A DNA stretch of 9,330 bases from Mucilaginibacter sp. (lineage in GTDB: Bacteria > Bacteroidota > Bacteroidia > Sphingobacteriales > Sphingobacteriaceae): the NCBI GenBank assembly GCA_028288315.1, contig JAQBNY010000150.1:1-9330 (forward strand). Direction: 5' to 3'. Within the stretch, counting starts at the first letter, position 1; every line of letters begins with the position of its first letter. The notes under the pieces are model-generated. The model saw only the letters and a program-made list of their open reading frames with translations. It was not told the origin of the DNA and made no database searches. This document shows positions 1 through 6,189 of this stretch, piece by piece. The position numbers and the translations under genes are program-made.

Positions 1-671
1 AACTTGAAGACGGAATTGACGGATTAATTCACATCTCTGACCTATCATGGTCTAAAAAAGTAAACCACCCTAACGAATTTACTAAGGTTGGCGAAAAATT
101 AGATGTAGTAGTTTTAGAGCTTGATATCGAAAACCGTAAATTAAGCTTGGGCCACAAACAGCTTGAAGAAAACCCTTGGGATACTTTTGAAAGCATCTTC
201 ACTATTGATTCAATACATGAAGGTACTGTGTTAAAAGTAACTGACAAAGGTGCTATTGTAGCTTTACCTTATGGTGTTGAAGGCTTTGCCCCAACCAAAC
301 ATTTGGTAAGGGAAGATGGCAAAAGTGTTAAAGCTGAAGAAACTGCTGAATTCAAGATCATTGAATTTAACAAAGAGAACAAGCGTATAGTAATTTCACA
401 TTCACGTATATGGGAAGAAGCTCGTGCTGACGCTCGTGTACAAGAATTCGAAAACCGTAAAAAAGAAGCAAAATCTGCTAACAACGCGGTTAAGAAAGTG
501 AAAGAATCTGTAGAAAAATCAACTTTAGGCGACCTTAGCGTACTTGCTCAGTTAAAAGAGCAAATGGAAGGTGCAGAAAGCAAAGCTGCTAAAAAAGCTC
601 CTGCTGCTGCTCCGGCTGCTAAAAAAGCAGAGCCTGAAGCTTCTGCCGATACTGAAGAAGAAGCAAAATAA
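1..671 (+). CDS. rpsA: 30S ribosomal protein S1, C-terminal part (5' end outside window)
   Basis: Ribosomal protein S1 binds mRNA on the small ribosomal subunit and helps load messages with weak or no Shine-Dalgarno sequence, which fits the SD-less starts in this window. The frame is open from base 3 and gives 222 residues to the TAA at 669-671. Residues 1-46 are the end of one S1 (OB-fold) repeat, with the typical GIDGLIHISDLSW stretch. Residues about 70-135 are a complete last S1 repeat (EGTVLKVTDKGAIV, GVEGFAPTKHL). A charged helical linker follows, then a low-complexity Ala/Lys/Pro/Glu tail from about residue 190, as in S1 of Bacteroidetes. A TTG at 147 is an internal Leu codon, not a start. 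An intrinsic terminator follows directly. Identification is by motif recognition; the number of S1 repeats upstream cannot be seen. Confidence 0.95.
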   Translation, partial: LEDGIDGLIHISDLSWSKKVNHPNEFTKVGEKLDVVVLELDIENRKLSLGHKQLEENPWDTFESIFTIDSIHEGTVLKVTDKGAIVALPYGVEGFAPTKHLVREDGKSVKAEETAEFKIIEFNKENKRIVISHSRIWEEARADARVQEFENRKKEAKSANNAVKKVKESVEKSTLGDLSVLAQLKEQMEGAESKAAKKAPAAAPAAKKAEPEASADTEEEAK

Positions 672-692
672 GCTTTTAAACATTCTAAATAC

Positions 693-725
693 AAAGCCCT
701 TCCGAGCAATCGGGAGGGCTTTTTT
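693..725 (+). terminator. Intrinsic (Rho-independent) terminator of rpsA
   Basis: A 13-bp stem (693-705 pairing with 710-722, one G-U wobble at 702-714 region) closes on a GCAA loop of the GNRA type, and a run of six T (720-725) follows. It lies 21 bp after the rpsA stop codon. It separates rpsA from the pyr genes. Confidence 0.93.
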
Positions 726-779
726 GTTGATTTTAATTATCTAATCACAATTCACTATCTTCTACTCGCTAAAATTTTT

Positions 780-787
780 TACCTTTG
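780..787 (+). promoter_or_regulatory. Bacteroidetes -7 promoter element for pyrR
   Basis: TACCTTTG matches the Bacteroidetes primary-sigma -7 consensus TAnnTTTG at every fixed position. No clear TTG appears at the expected -33 spacing (about 755-761), so the upstream half is weak. Transcription would start near 791-795, only about 11-15 nt before the ATG at 806. This rules in that ATG and rules out the in-frame TTG at 785, which lies inside the element. Confidence 0.6.
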
Positions 788-805
788 CCCAAATCCACCC
801 TTACG

Positions 806-1351
806 ATGCAAAATCTAACGCTGCTCGACGGTCAGAAATTTCAAATCACAATTCAGCGTTTATGTCGTCAATTAATTGAAAATCATAACGATTTTTCAGG
901 CTCAGTTTTAATAGGTATACAGCCACGTGGTATTTACCTGGCTAAGCGTGTAGCAGATGAACTACGCAAGATATTACCTGAAAGTACAATTGAACAAGGC
1001 GACCTGGACATTACCTTTTACCGCGACGATTTTCGCAGGCGCGATTCGCCGCTGGTTCCTAATCAAACCAAAATAGATTTTATTATTGAAGGTAAAAAAG
1101 TAATCATGATGGATGATGTGCTTTGGACCGGTCGTACCATTCGTGCAGCTATGGATGCCATGCAGGCATTTGGCAGGCCAGAAAAGGTTGAGTTGCTAGC
1201 ATTGGTAGATCGCCGTTATTCAAGGCACATACCCGTAGCGGCAGATTATGTAGGCATTGAGGTAGATTCCATTGCATCGCAAAAAGTAGTAGTAAGCTGG
1301 AAGGAAACCGACGGTGAAGACAGGATAGTACTGGTATCGGAAGCGAAATGA
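806..1351 (+). CDS. pyrR: PyrR: bifunctional pyr operon regulator / uracil phosphoribosyltransferase
   Basis: The 181-residue product belongs to the PyrR family, type I phosphoribosyltransferases that in Gram-positives bind pyr mRNA in a UMP-dependent way and can also make UMP from uracil and PRPP. The PRPP-binding signature VIMMDDVLWTGRT is at residues 99-111 with its two acidic residues and the TGRT loop. Other family blocks visible are GIQPRG (37-42), the DITFYRDD block (68-75) and LVDRRYSRHIP (133-143). Length matches the family (about 180). I chose the ATG at 806 because the in-frame TTG at 785 overlaps the -7 element and the family N-terminus begins close to this Met. pyrB follows in the same direction, supporting a pyrimidine role. 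Whether this PyrR regulates by RNA binding is unknown: the predicted leader is too short for a classical pyr attenuator. Confidence 0.93.
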   Translation: MQNLTLLDGQKFQITIQRLCRQLIENHNDFSGSVLIGIQPRGIYLAKRVADELRKILPESTIEQGDLDITFYRDDFRRRDSPLVPNQTKIDFIIEGKKVIMMDDVLWTGRTIRAAMDAMQAFGRPEKVELLALVDRRYSRHIPVAADYVGIEVDSIASQKVVVSWKETDGEDRIVLVSEAK

Positions 1352-1375
1352 TTTCGAATTTTCGATTTCGGATTT
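1351..1375 (+). repeat. Imperfect heptamer tandem repeat
   Basis: About 3.5 units with a 7-nt period: ATTTCGA, ATTTTCG, ATTTCGG, ATTT. The first base is the last base of the pyrR stop codon. Just before it, CGAAAT (1344-1349) and ATTTCG (1351-1356) form a short inverted repeat around the stop. No function is evident; it may be slippage-derived intergenic sequence. Confidence 0.6.
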
Positions 1376-1395
1376 AATTCAAGTTAAAAAATGCA

Positions 1396-1423
1396 TCATT
1401 GCGAGGTACGAAGCAATCCTCGA
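1396..1423 (+). repeat. Dispersed-type 'CATTGCGAGG..CGAAGCAAT' repeat element
   Basis: The stretch beginning TCATTGCGAGG and continuing with ACGAAGCAATCC closely resembles a short repeat that I recall from intergenic DNA of many bacterial genomes, including Sphingobacteriaceae. It contains two stems: ATTG (1398-1401) with CAAT (1414-1417), and CGAGG (1402-1406) with CCTCG (1418-1422). The stems interleave, so both together would make a pseudoknot-like fold, and otherwise they are alternatives. It lies inside the pyrR-pyrB gap. Copy number in the genome cannot be judged from one window. Confidence 0.6.
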
Positions 1424-1440
1424 TAGAAGATAGATAGATA
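1422..1440 (+). repeat. GATA tetranucleotide repeat before pyrB
   Basis: Three tandem GATA units (1429-1440) follow one separate unit (1422-1425), ending 14 bp before the pyrB ATG. A shorter run (ATAGATAGATA, 3704-3714) lies just before the amine oxidase start on the other strand. The tract is too short to claim phase variation. Confidence 0.5.
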
Positions 1441-1454
1441 AGTAAACTGTTAAC

Positions 1455-2381
1455 ATGGCTCTTAGCACACAGCATTTATTAGGTATAAAAGACTTGAACC
1501 GGGCGGATATTGAACTGATATTTGAAACGGCAGATAATTTTAAAACAGTTTTAAACAGGCCGATAAAAAAGGTGCCATCATTACGTGATGTTACTATTGC
1601 CAATATCTTTTTTGAAAACTCAACCCGTACCCGTTTATCTTTTGAGCTGGCCGAGAAAAGATTATCTGCAGATGTAGTTAATTTTGCAGCATCATCTTCA
1701 TCCGTTAGTAAAGGCGAAACCCTTATTGATACCGTAAATAACATATTAGCCATGAAGGTAGATATGGTGGTAATGCGCCACCCTTACGCCGGTGCAGGTA
1801 TTTTTTTATCTAAACACGTAAAGGCTCAGATAGTAAATGCCGGCGACGGCGCACACGAGCACCCTACACAGGCCTTGTTAGATGCTTTCTCTATTCGCGA
1901 GCGTTATGGTGATGTGGCAGGTAAAAAGGTAGTAATAGTAGGAGATATACTACACTCGCGTGTGGCCCTGTCAAATATACTTTGCCTGAAACAATTAGGT
2001 GCCGAGGTTATGGTTTGCGGCCCAACTACATTAATTCCAAAATACATTGGTTCGTTAGGTGTTAAGGTAGAGCATAACTTAGTAAAAGCTCTTAACTGGT
2101 GCGATGTAGCTAATATGCTGCGCATTCAAATGGAGCGCCAGGATATTAAGTATTTTCCGTCGCTACGTGAATATACCATGCTTTATGGATTAAACAAACA
2201 GATACTTGACGGCCTTGACAAAGAGATTACGGTTATGCACCCCGGCCCAATAAACCGTGGGGTAGAAATAACCAGTGACGTAGCCGATAGCAAGCAATCC
2301 ATCATCCTTGATCAGGTAGAGAATGGGGTAGCTATCCGGATGGCAGTACTATATTTACTAGCAGGGCAGGCCGGGCAATAA
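1455..2381 (+). CDS. pyrB: Aspartate carbamoyltransferase, catalytic chain
   Basis: The enzyme condenses carbamoyl phosphate and L-aspartate to N-carbamoyl-L-aspartate, the committed step of de novo pyrimidine synthesis, in the cytoplasm. The 308-residue length is typical of the catalytic chain. The carbamoyl-phosphate loop STRTR is at 56-60, the catalytic Ser/Lys loop SSSSVSKGET at 80-89 (Lys86), HEHPTQALLD at 134-143 and HPGPINRGVE at 262-271. All expected active-site blocks are present. No pyrI regulatory chain follows; the next gene is convergent. pyrR lies 103 bp upstream on the same strand and I see no TAnnTTTG element in that gap, so co-transcription with pyrR is likely (inference). 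No Shine-Dalgarno is present. Confidence 0.96.
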   Translation: MALSTQHLLGIKDLNRADIELIFETADNFKTVLNRPIKKVPSLRDVTIANIFFENSTRTRLSFELAEKRLSADVVNFAASSSSVSKGETLIDTVNNILAMKVDMVVMRHPYAGAGIFLSKHVKAQIVNAGDGAHEHPTQALLDAFSIRERYGDVAGKKVVIVGDILHSRVALSNILCLKQLGAEVMVCGPTTLIPKYIGSLGVKVEHNLVKALNWCDVANMLRIQMERQDIKYFPSLREYTMLYGLNKQILDGLDKEITVMHPGPINRGVEITSDVADSKQSIILDQVENGVAIRMAVLYLLAGQAGQ

Positions 2382-2399
2382 TTATCTGCCTTTAATCTG

Positions 2400-3701
2400 T
2401 CAATTCAATATTTTCTTAGCCACTTCCTCGCCATTGGTTAAAGCTGCTTCTACAGTACCCATAGCTGTACCTTCATACAGGTATTCGCCGATGAAAAATA
2501 TTGTATTTTCAATAGGTGTGTTCAATAATTTCCGGGCAATGGGCGCTTCAACTGTATCATAGGCATAGGAGCCGCGACTAAACGGGTCTGCCGTCCAGTT
2601 TATAATTCTGCTGGCTATCAACATGCCCTTTAATTCATTAATATCGCGTTTAAAAATATTGGCTAATGATTGTAATCCCTGCTCTAATATTTCCGCATCG
2701 GGCATAGCAATCTTATCTGCAGCTGCTGGTCCGCCTATCCAGCCGGTAAGCACTTTTGATTGATCGGGCACCTGTGTCCACCATGTCGGAATTTCTTCGT
2801 CAGAGAACAGATAACCCATCTTATTTACATCTTTTCCCGCTATGGCCTCCGTTTTTTTGTCAAGCCAAAAAGCATCGGTAAACTCTAATAATATTTTTAT
2901 CACTGCACCAAATCCCATTTGCTGTATAGCCTGGCTGTAGGCGGGAATTTTGGGCTCAAAGGTTATGGCACCTTTTTCTTGTTTCGATGCCTGTAATACA
3001 CCTAAAGGCATAGCTATCAAAAGTTGCTCGGCCTCATATGCAGCACCATCTTCGCAAGCCACTTTAATATATCCCTTTTTCCAAAAGATGTTTTTTACAA
3101 CGGAGTTTAGCAATACCTTGCCGCTTTTGGCTTTACACTCATTCGCCAGGTAGTTAATAATGGAGCAATATCCGCCGTCTACCCGGTGTTGGGCATTTTC
3201 TAATTCGTTTTGCCATTCATTGCGTAAAGCAAACGAACTTGCCTTGAGAGGGTCGGCCGTGTCATAGCCTGATACGAATTTCCATACGGAGTCGCGTAGC
3301 TCTTCATATTTATCACCGGGAAATTCCAACTGCAAAAAATCATAAATATTCGTATCCTTTTGCAGCCCATTCAGCTTTTTGATAAGCAATTCCCACTCTT
3401 CTATTATCATGCTGTTTTCCTCAAAATTGCCATTTTTATAGCGCCACATTTCGGCATTGGCAAAACGGCAATTGATTTTAGCTTCTTTCAATAATTTGAA
3501 GGTAACAGGCAGGTTGCCGTGTACAAATTCGGCACCCAATTCGGTATGTTTAAAAAAGAGAGTGTTACTCAGCGTATGAATGCGCCCGCCGGTACGGTTG
3601 CGTGCTTCCAATACGGTAACTGTTTTCCCAGCGTTGCTAAGGGTGCATGCCGCCATTAAGCCAGCAGCCCCGGCTCCAATTATAATAACAGTATTTTTCA
3701 T
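2400..3701 (-). CDS. Flavin-dependent amine oxidase family protein (monoamine/polyamine oxidase-like)
   Basis: The 433-residue protein is an FAD oxidoreductase of the flavin amine oxidase family, which oxidises a C-N bond of an amine and passes electrons to oxygen or another acceptor. The N-terminal dinucleotide fold shows GAGAAG (9-14), the ribose-binding Glu32 and RTGGR (36-40), followed by LGAEFVHG (55-62). Lys269 in GAVIKILLEF matches the lysine near flavin N5 in monoamine oxidases. NWTADPFSRGSY (368-379) and FIGEYLYEGTAMGTVEAAL (403-421) form the C-terminal FAD site. No Cys occurs in that last block, so the FAD should be non-covalent. There is no signal peptide from the chosen ATG. An in-frame GTG at 3785 would add 28 residues with a hydrophobic stretch, but the GxGxxG strand normally sits near the N-terminus, so I prefer 3701. 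It is convergent with pyrB and divergent from the sugar genes. The substrate is unknown. Confidence 0.88.
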   Translation of the reverse strand: MKNTVIIIGAGAAGLMAACTLSNAGKTVTVLEARNRTGGRIHTLSNTLFFKHTELGAEFVHGNLPVTFKLLKEAKINCRFANAEMWRYKNGNFEENSMIIEEWELLIKKLNGLQKDTNIYDFLQLEFPGDKYEELRDSVWKFVSGYDTADPLKASSFALRNEWQNELENAQHRVDGGYCSIINYLANECKAKSGKVLLNSVVKNIFWKKGYIKVACEDGAAYEAEQLLIAMPLGVLQASKQEKGAITFEPKIPAYSQAIQQMGFGAVIKILLEFTDAFWLDKKTEAIAGKDVNKMGYLFSDEEIPTWWTQVPDQSKVLTGWIGGPAAADKIAMPDAEILEQGLQSLANIFKRDINELKGMLIASRIINWTADPFSRGSYAYDTVEAPIARKLLNTPIENTIFFIGEYLYEGTAMGTVEAALTNGEEVAKKILN

Positions 3702-3803
3702 AAATAGATAGATAATGCAAGGTAGAACGAATAGCCATAAGATGCAAGAACGGAGGTTGTTATTGCAGTGTAGCGAGTTATTCACAGCCTTACAAATATT
3801 CTC

Positions 3804-3827
3804 ATCATTATAAATGTTTATAATTAT
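3804..3827. promoter_or_regulatory. AT-rich palindrome, candidate operator in the divergent region
   Basis: ATTATAAA (3807-3814) and TTTATAAT (3817-3824) are perfect 8-bp inverted arms around a TG centre. With a single mismatch (3806/3825) the arms extend to 11 bp, 3804-3827. The site lies in the 166-bp non-coding gap between the divergent amine oxidase and GH65 genes, 40 bp before the GH65 ATG. The short spacing suits a dimeric regulator better than an RNA hairpin. The regulator is not in the window, and the AT-rich setting raises the odds of chance symmetry. Confidence 0.45.
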
Positions 3828-3832
3828 TTTAG
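3825..3832 (+). promoter_or_regulatory. Possible -7-like element before the GH65 gene
   Basis: TATTTTAG agrees with TAnnTTTG at five of six fixed positions and abuts the palindrome's right arm, so a protein bound there would overlap the promoter. No TTG is seen at -33 spacing. This is a weak call. Confidence 0.22.
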
Positions 3833-3867
3833 CGAAAGGTATACAGGTAACATTATACCCTTATAGC

Positions 3868-6189
3868 ATGAAGGATTATTTTAAAGTTGATGAGTGGAAG
3901 ATTATTGAAGAAGGGTTTGATCAGCATTACAATAAAGTTGCTGAAAGCGTTTTAAGCCTGGGTAACGGCCGTATGGGGCAGCGTGCTAACTTTGAGGAAG
4001 CATACAGCGGTGATACCTTGCAGGGAAACTATATAGCAGGTGTTTACTACCCCGATAAAACCCGCGTAGGCTGGTGGAAAAACGGCTACCCGGAATATTT
4101 TGCCAAAGTTTTAAATGCCGCCAACTGGATAGGCATTGATGTTTGGATAGGAAATGAGCAGCTTGATCTTGCCAAATGCGAGGTGCTAAGTTTCCGCCGT
4201 GAGCTGAATATGAAGGAGGGTTACCTGAAACGGAATTTTCGCGCTAAAACTGCTTCTGGTAAAGAAGTAGAGGTTGAAGCTATTCGTTTTTGTAGCATGG
4301 CCGATGACGAGACCGGTGTTATTAAATACACTATAACCCCTGTGAATTTTGAGGGTGACGTTACACTAACACCTTACATTGATGGCGATATTGTAAATAA
4401 GGATTCCAATTACGATGAGAAGTTTTGGGATGAGGTTAGCAAGAAGATAAATACAGATAACGGTTTTGTGCAGTTACGTACCAAAAAAACCGGCTTTGAG
4501 GTAGCTACTGCTATGAAGTTTGCGGTGCTGCAGAACAATACTTCGGTTAAGGTTGAATCGGCACCTATCCAAAAAGAAAAATATATAGCAGCTGAAATTA
4601 AGCTGCAAGCCAGGCAAGGGCAAAGTATCACCCTTATCAAATATGCGGCTAACCTGTCGTCGCAAAATTATAAGGCAAATGAACTGGCTGCAAAAGCGAT
4701 AGCCATGGTTGAGCGGATCAGCAATAAAGGCTTTGATGCTATGCTGGCCGAACAAGCTGCTGCCTGGGCAGTAAAATGGAAGTATAACGATATAGTTATA
4801 GAAGGCGACGTTGCTGCACAGCAGGGGATCCGATTTAACATATTCCAGCTGAACCAAACTTATACAGGTGAAGATGACCGCCTGAACATTGGCCCAAAAG
4901 GTTTTACCGGCGAAAAATATGGCGGTTCAACTTACTGGGATACGGAAGCATATTGCGTACCATTTTACTTAGCCACAGCCGAGCCTAAAGTGGCTCGTAA
5001 TCTGCTATTGTATCGCTATAAGCAATTAGGTAAGGCTATTGACAATGCCAAGCTCTTAGGCTTTAAAAATGGCGCTGCGCTTTATCCTATGGTTACCATT
5101 GATGGTACAGAGTGCCATAATGAGTGGGAAATAAATTTTGAAGAGATTCACCGTAATGGAGCAATAGCGCATGCCATTTTTAACTATACCCGTTACACCG
5201 GAGATGAAACCTATCTGGCCGATTACGGTTTGGAAGTACTTATTGCTATTTCCCGTTTTTGGGCGCAACGGATCACGTGGTCGGGCGAGCGGCAGCAATA
5301 TGTAATGCTGGGCGTTACCGGTCCAAATGAGTATGAGAATAACGTTAACAACAATTGGTATACCAGCACCATTGCTACCTGGTGCCTTAAATATACATTG
5401 GAAGTTATTGGTAAGGTAAAAGAGGCAAACGCCGCTAAATACAATCAGCTTATTGGCAAAGTTGCATTCAACGAAGAAACTGAATGTGCAAAGTTTGCTG
5501 ATATCATCGCTAAAATGTATTTCCCATATGATGATAAGCTGCAGATATTTTTACAGCAGGACGGTTATCTGGATAAGGAGCAAATTTTAGTTAAAGACCT
5601 GCCTGTAACTGAACGCCCGTTGGTTCAAAAATGGAGTTGGGATAGGATCCTTCGTTCGGTATTTATTAAGCAGGCCGATGTATTGCAGGGGCTTTACTTT
5701 TTTGAGGATAACTATGATATAGAAACCATCCGCCGTAACTTTGAGTTTTATGAACCAAGAACTGTGCATGAGTCGTCACTATCGCCATGTGTACACGCTA
5801 TATTAGCCGCTAAACTGGGCGATATGGACAAAGCCTATGAGTTTTATCTGCGCACTTCCCGGTTAGATATAGATGATTACAACAACGATACAGACGACGG
5901 TTGCCATATCACCTCAATGGCCGGCACATGGATGGCTGTAGTGGAAGGTTTCGGCGGTATGCGCGTAAGAGATGGTATACTATCATTTAATCCGTTGTTG
6001 CCGCCTAAATGGAACGCGTTTTCCTTTCAGATAGGTTTCAGGGGTGCATTGCTCAATGTGAGGGTAAGCAGGGAAGGAGTATCTATCAAGAATACATCGG
6101 CACAGGCAATAACTGTAAAAGTTTACAATGCAAGTCATATTATTAATGCCGGTGATGAGGCACTTATTAAAATTAACAATCAATTGTAA
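3868..6189 (+). CDS. GH65 glycoside phosphorylase, probable maltose phosphorylase
   Basis: The 773-residue protein is a family GH65 enzyme; the best specific guess is maltose phosphorylase (maltose + phosphate to beta-D-glucose 1-phosphate + glucose, inverting, cytoplasmic). The N-terminal beta-sandwich (about 1-270, with ESVLSLGNGRMGQRANFEE at 26-44) is followed by the (alpha/alpha)6 barrel. Seen in the barrel are GGSTYWDTE (352-360), ECHNEWEINFEEIHRNGA (415-432), GPNEYENNVNNNWYT (485-499) with the expected catalytic acid Glu488, KQADVLQ (601-607), phosphate-loop HESSLS (634-639) and HITSMAGTW (680-688). The CHNEWE loop and phosphate-site His/Ser are as I recall for maltose phosphorylases, but kojibiose or nigerose specificity cannot be excluded by eye. 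I start at the ATG at 3868; the in-frame ATG at 3814 lies inside the palindrome and adds residues not typical of the family. The GH13 gene overlaps the stop codon. There is no signal peptide. Confidence 0.9.
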   Translation: MKDYFKVDEWKIIEEGFDQHYNKVAESVLSLGNGRMGQRANFEEAYSGDTLQGNYIAGVYYPDKTRVGWWKNGYPEYFAKVLNAANWIGIDVWIGNEQLDLAKCEVLSFRRELNMKEGYLKRNFRAKTASGKEVEVEAIRFCSMADDETGVIKYTITPVNFEGDVTLTPYIDGDIVNKDSNYDEKFWDEVSKKINTDNGFVQLRTKKTGFEVATAMKFAVLQNNTSVKVESAPIQKEKYIAAEIKLQARQGQSITLIKYAANLSSQNYKANELAAKAIAMVERISNKGFDAMLAEQAAAWAVKWKYNDIVIEGDVAAQQGIRFNIFQLNQTYTGEDDRLNIGPKGFTGEKYGGSTYWDTEAYCVPFYLATAEPKVARNLLLYRYKQLGKAIDNAKLLGFKNGAALYPMVTIDGTECHNEWEINFEEIHRNGAIAHAIFNYTRYTGDETYLADYGLEVLIAISRFWAQRITWSGERQQYVMLGVTGPNEYENNVNNNWYTSTIATWCLKYTLEVIGKVKEANAAKYNQLIGKVAFNEETECAKFADIIAKMYFPYDDKLQIFLQQDGYLDKEQILVKDLPVTERPLVQKWSWDRILRSVFIKQADVLQGLYFFEDNYDIETIRRNFEFYEPRTVHESSLSPCVHAILAAKLGDMDKAYEFYLRTSRLDIDDYNNDTDDGCHITSMAGTWMAVVEGFGGMRVRDGILSFNPLLPPKWNAFSFQIGFRGALLNVRVSREGVSIKNTSAQAITVKVYNASHIINAGDEALIKINNQL

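Noticed and set aside
785..805. TTG start for pyrR at 785, adding seven residues
   Set aside because: The codon lies inside the -7 promoter element TACCTTTG, upstream of the predicted transcription start; the ATG at 806 fits the family N-terminus.
1398..1408. Possible PyrR RNA-binding loop (GCGAGGT fits GNGAGGY of the Gram-positive consensus) between pyrR and pyrB
   Set aside because: The upstream ARUCC half of the consensus is absent, the next base does not fit, and the match lies inside what looks like a dispersed repeat, so coincidence is the simpler explanation.
2382..2399. Bidirectional terminator between the convergent pyrB and amine oxidase genes
   Set aside because: The 18-bp gap and its flanks show no stem with a T-run on either strand.
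3715..3748. Direct repeat ATGCAAG (3715-3721 and 3742-3748) upstream of the amine oxidase
   Set aside because: Seven bases repeated once within 34 bp is expected often by chance, and no promoter or binding-site pattern accompanies it.
3702..3785. GTG start at 3785 for the amine oxidase, giving a hydrophobic N-terminal stretch that could be a signal or anchor
   Set aside because: The FAD-binding strand and GxGxxG normally begin within a few residues of the start, and the ATG at 3701 gives exactly that. The extra frame is probably chance in AT-rich DNA.
3814..3867. ATG start at 3814 for the GH65 gene
   Set aside because: It sits in the middle of the palindrome and before the -7-like element, and its 18 extra residues do not resemble GH65 N-termini; 3868 fits better.
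4410..5444. Minus-strand open frames opposite the GH65 gene (for example 4474-4857 and 5056-5298)
   Set aside because: They are antisense to a well-supported coding region and their translations look like reverse-frame noise, rich in Cys and hydrophobic runs without motifs.
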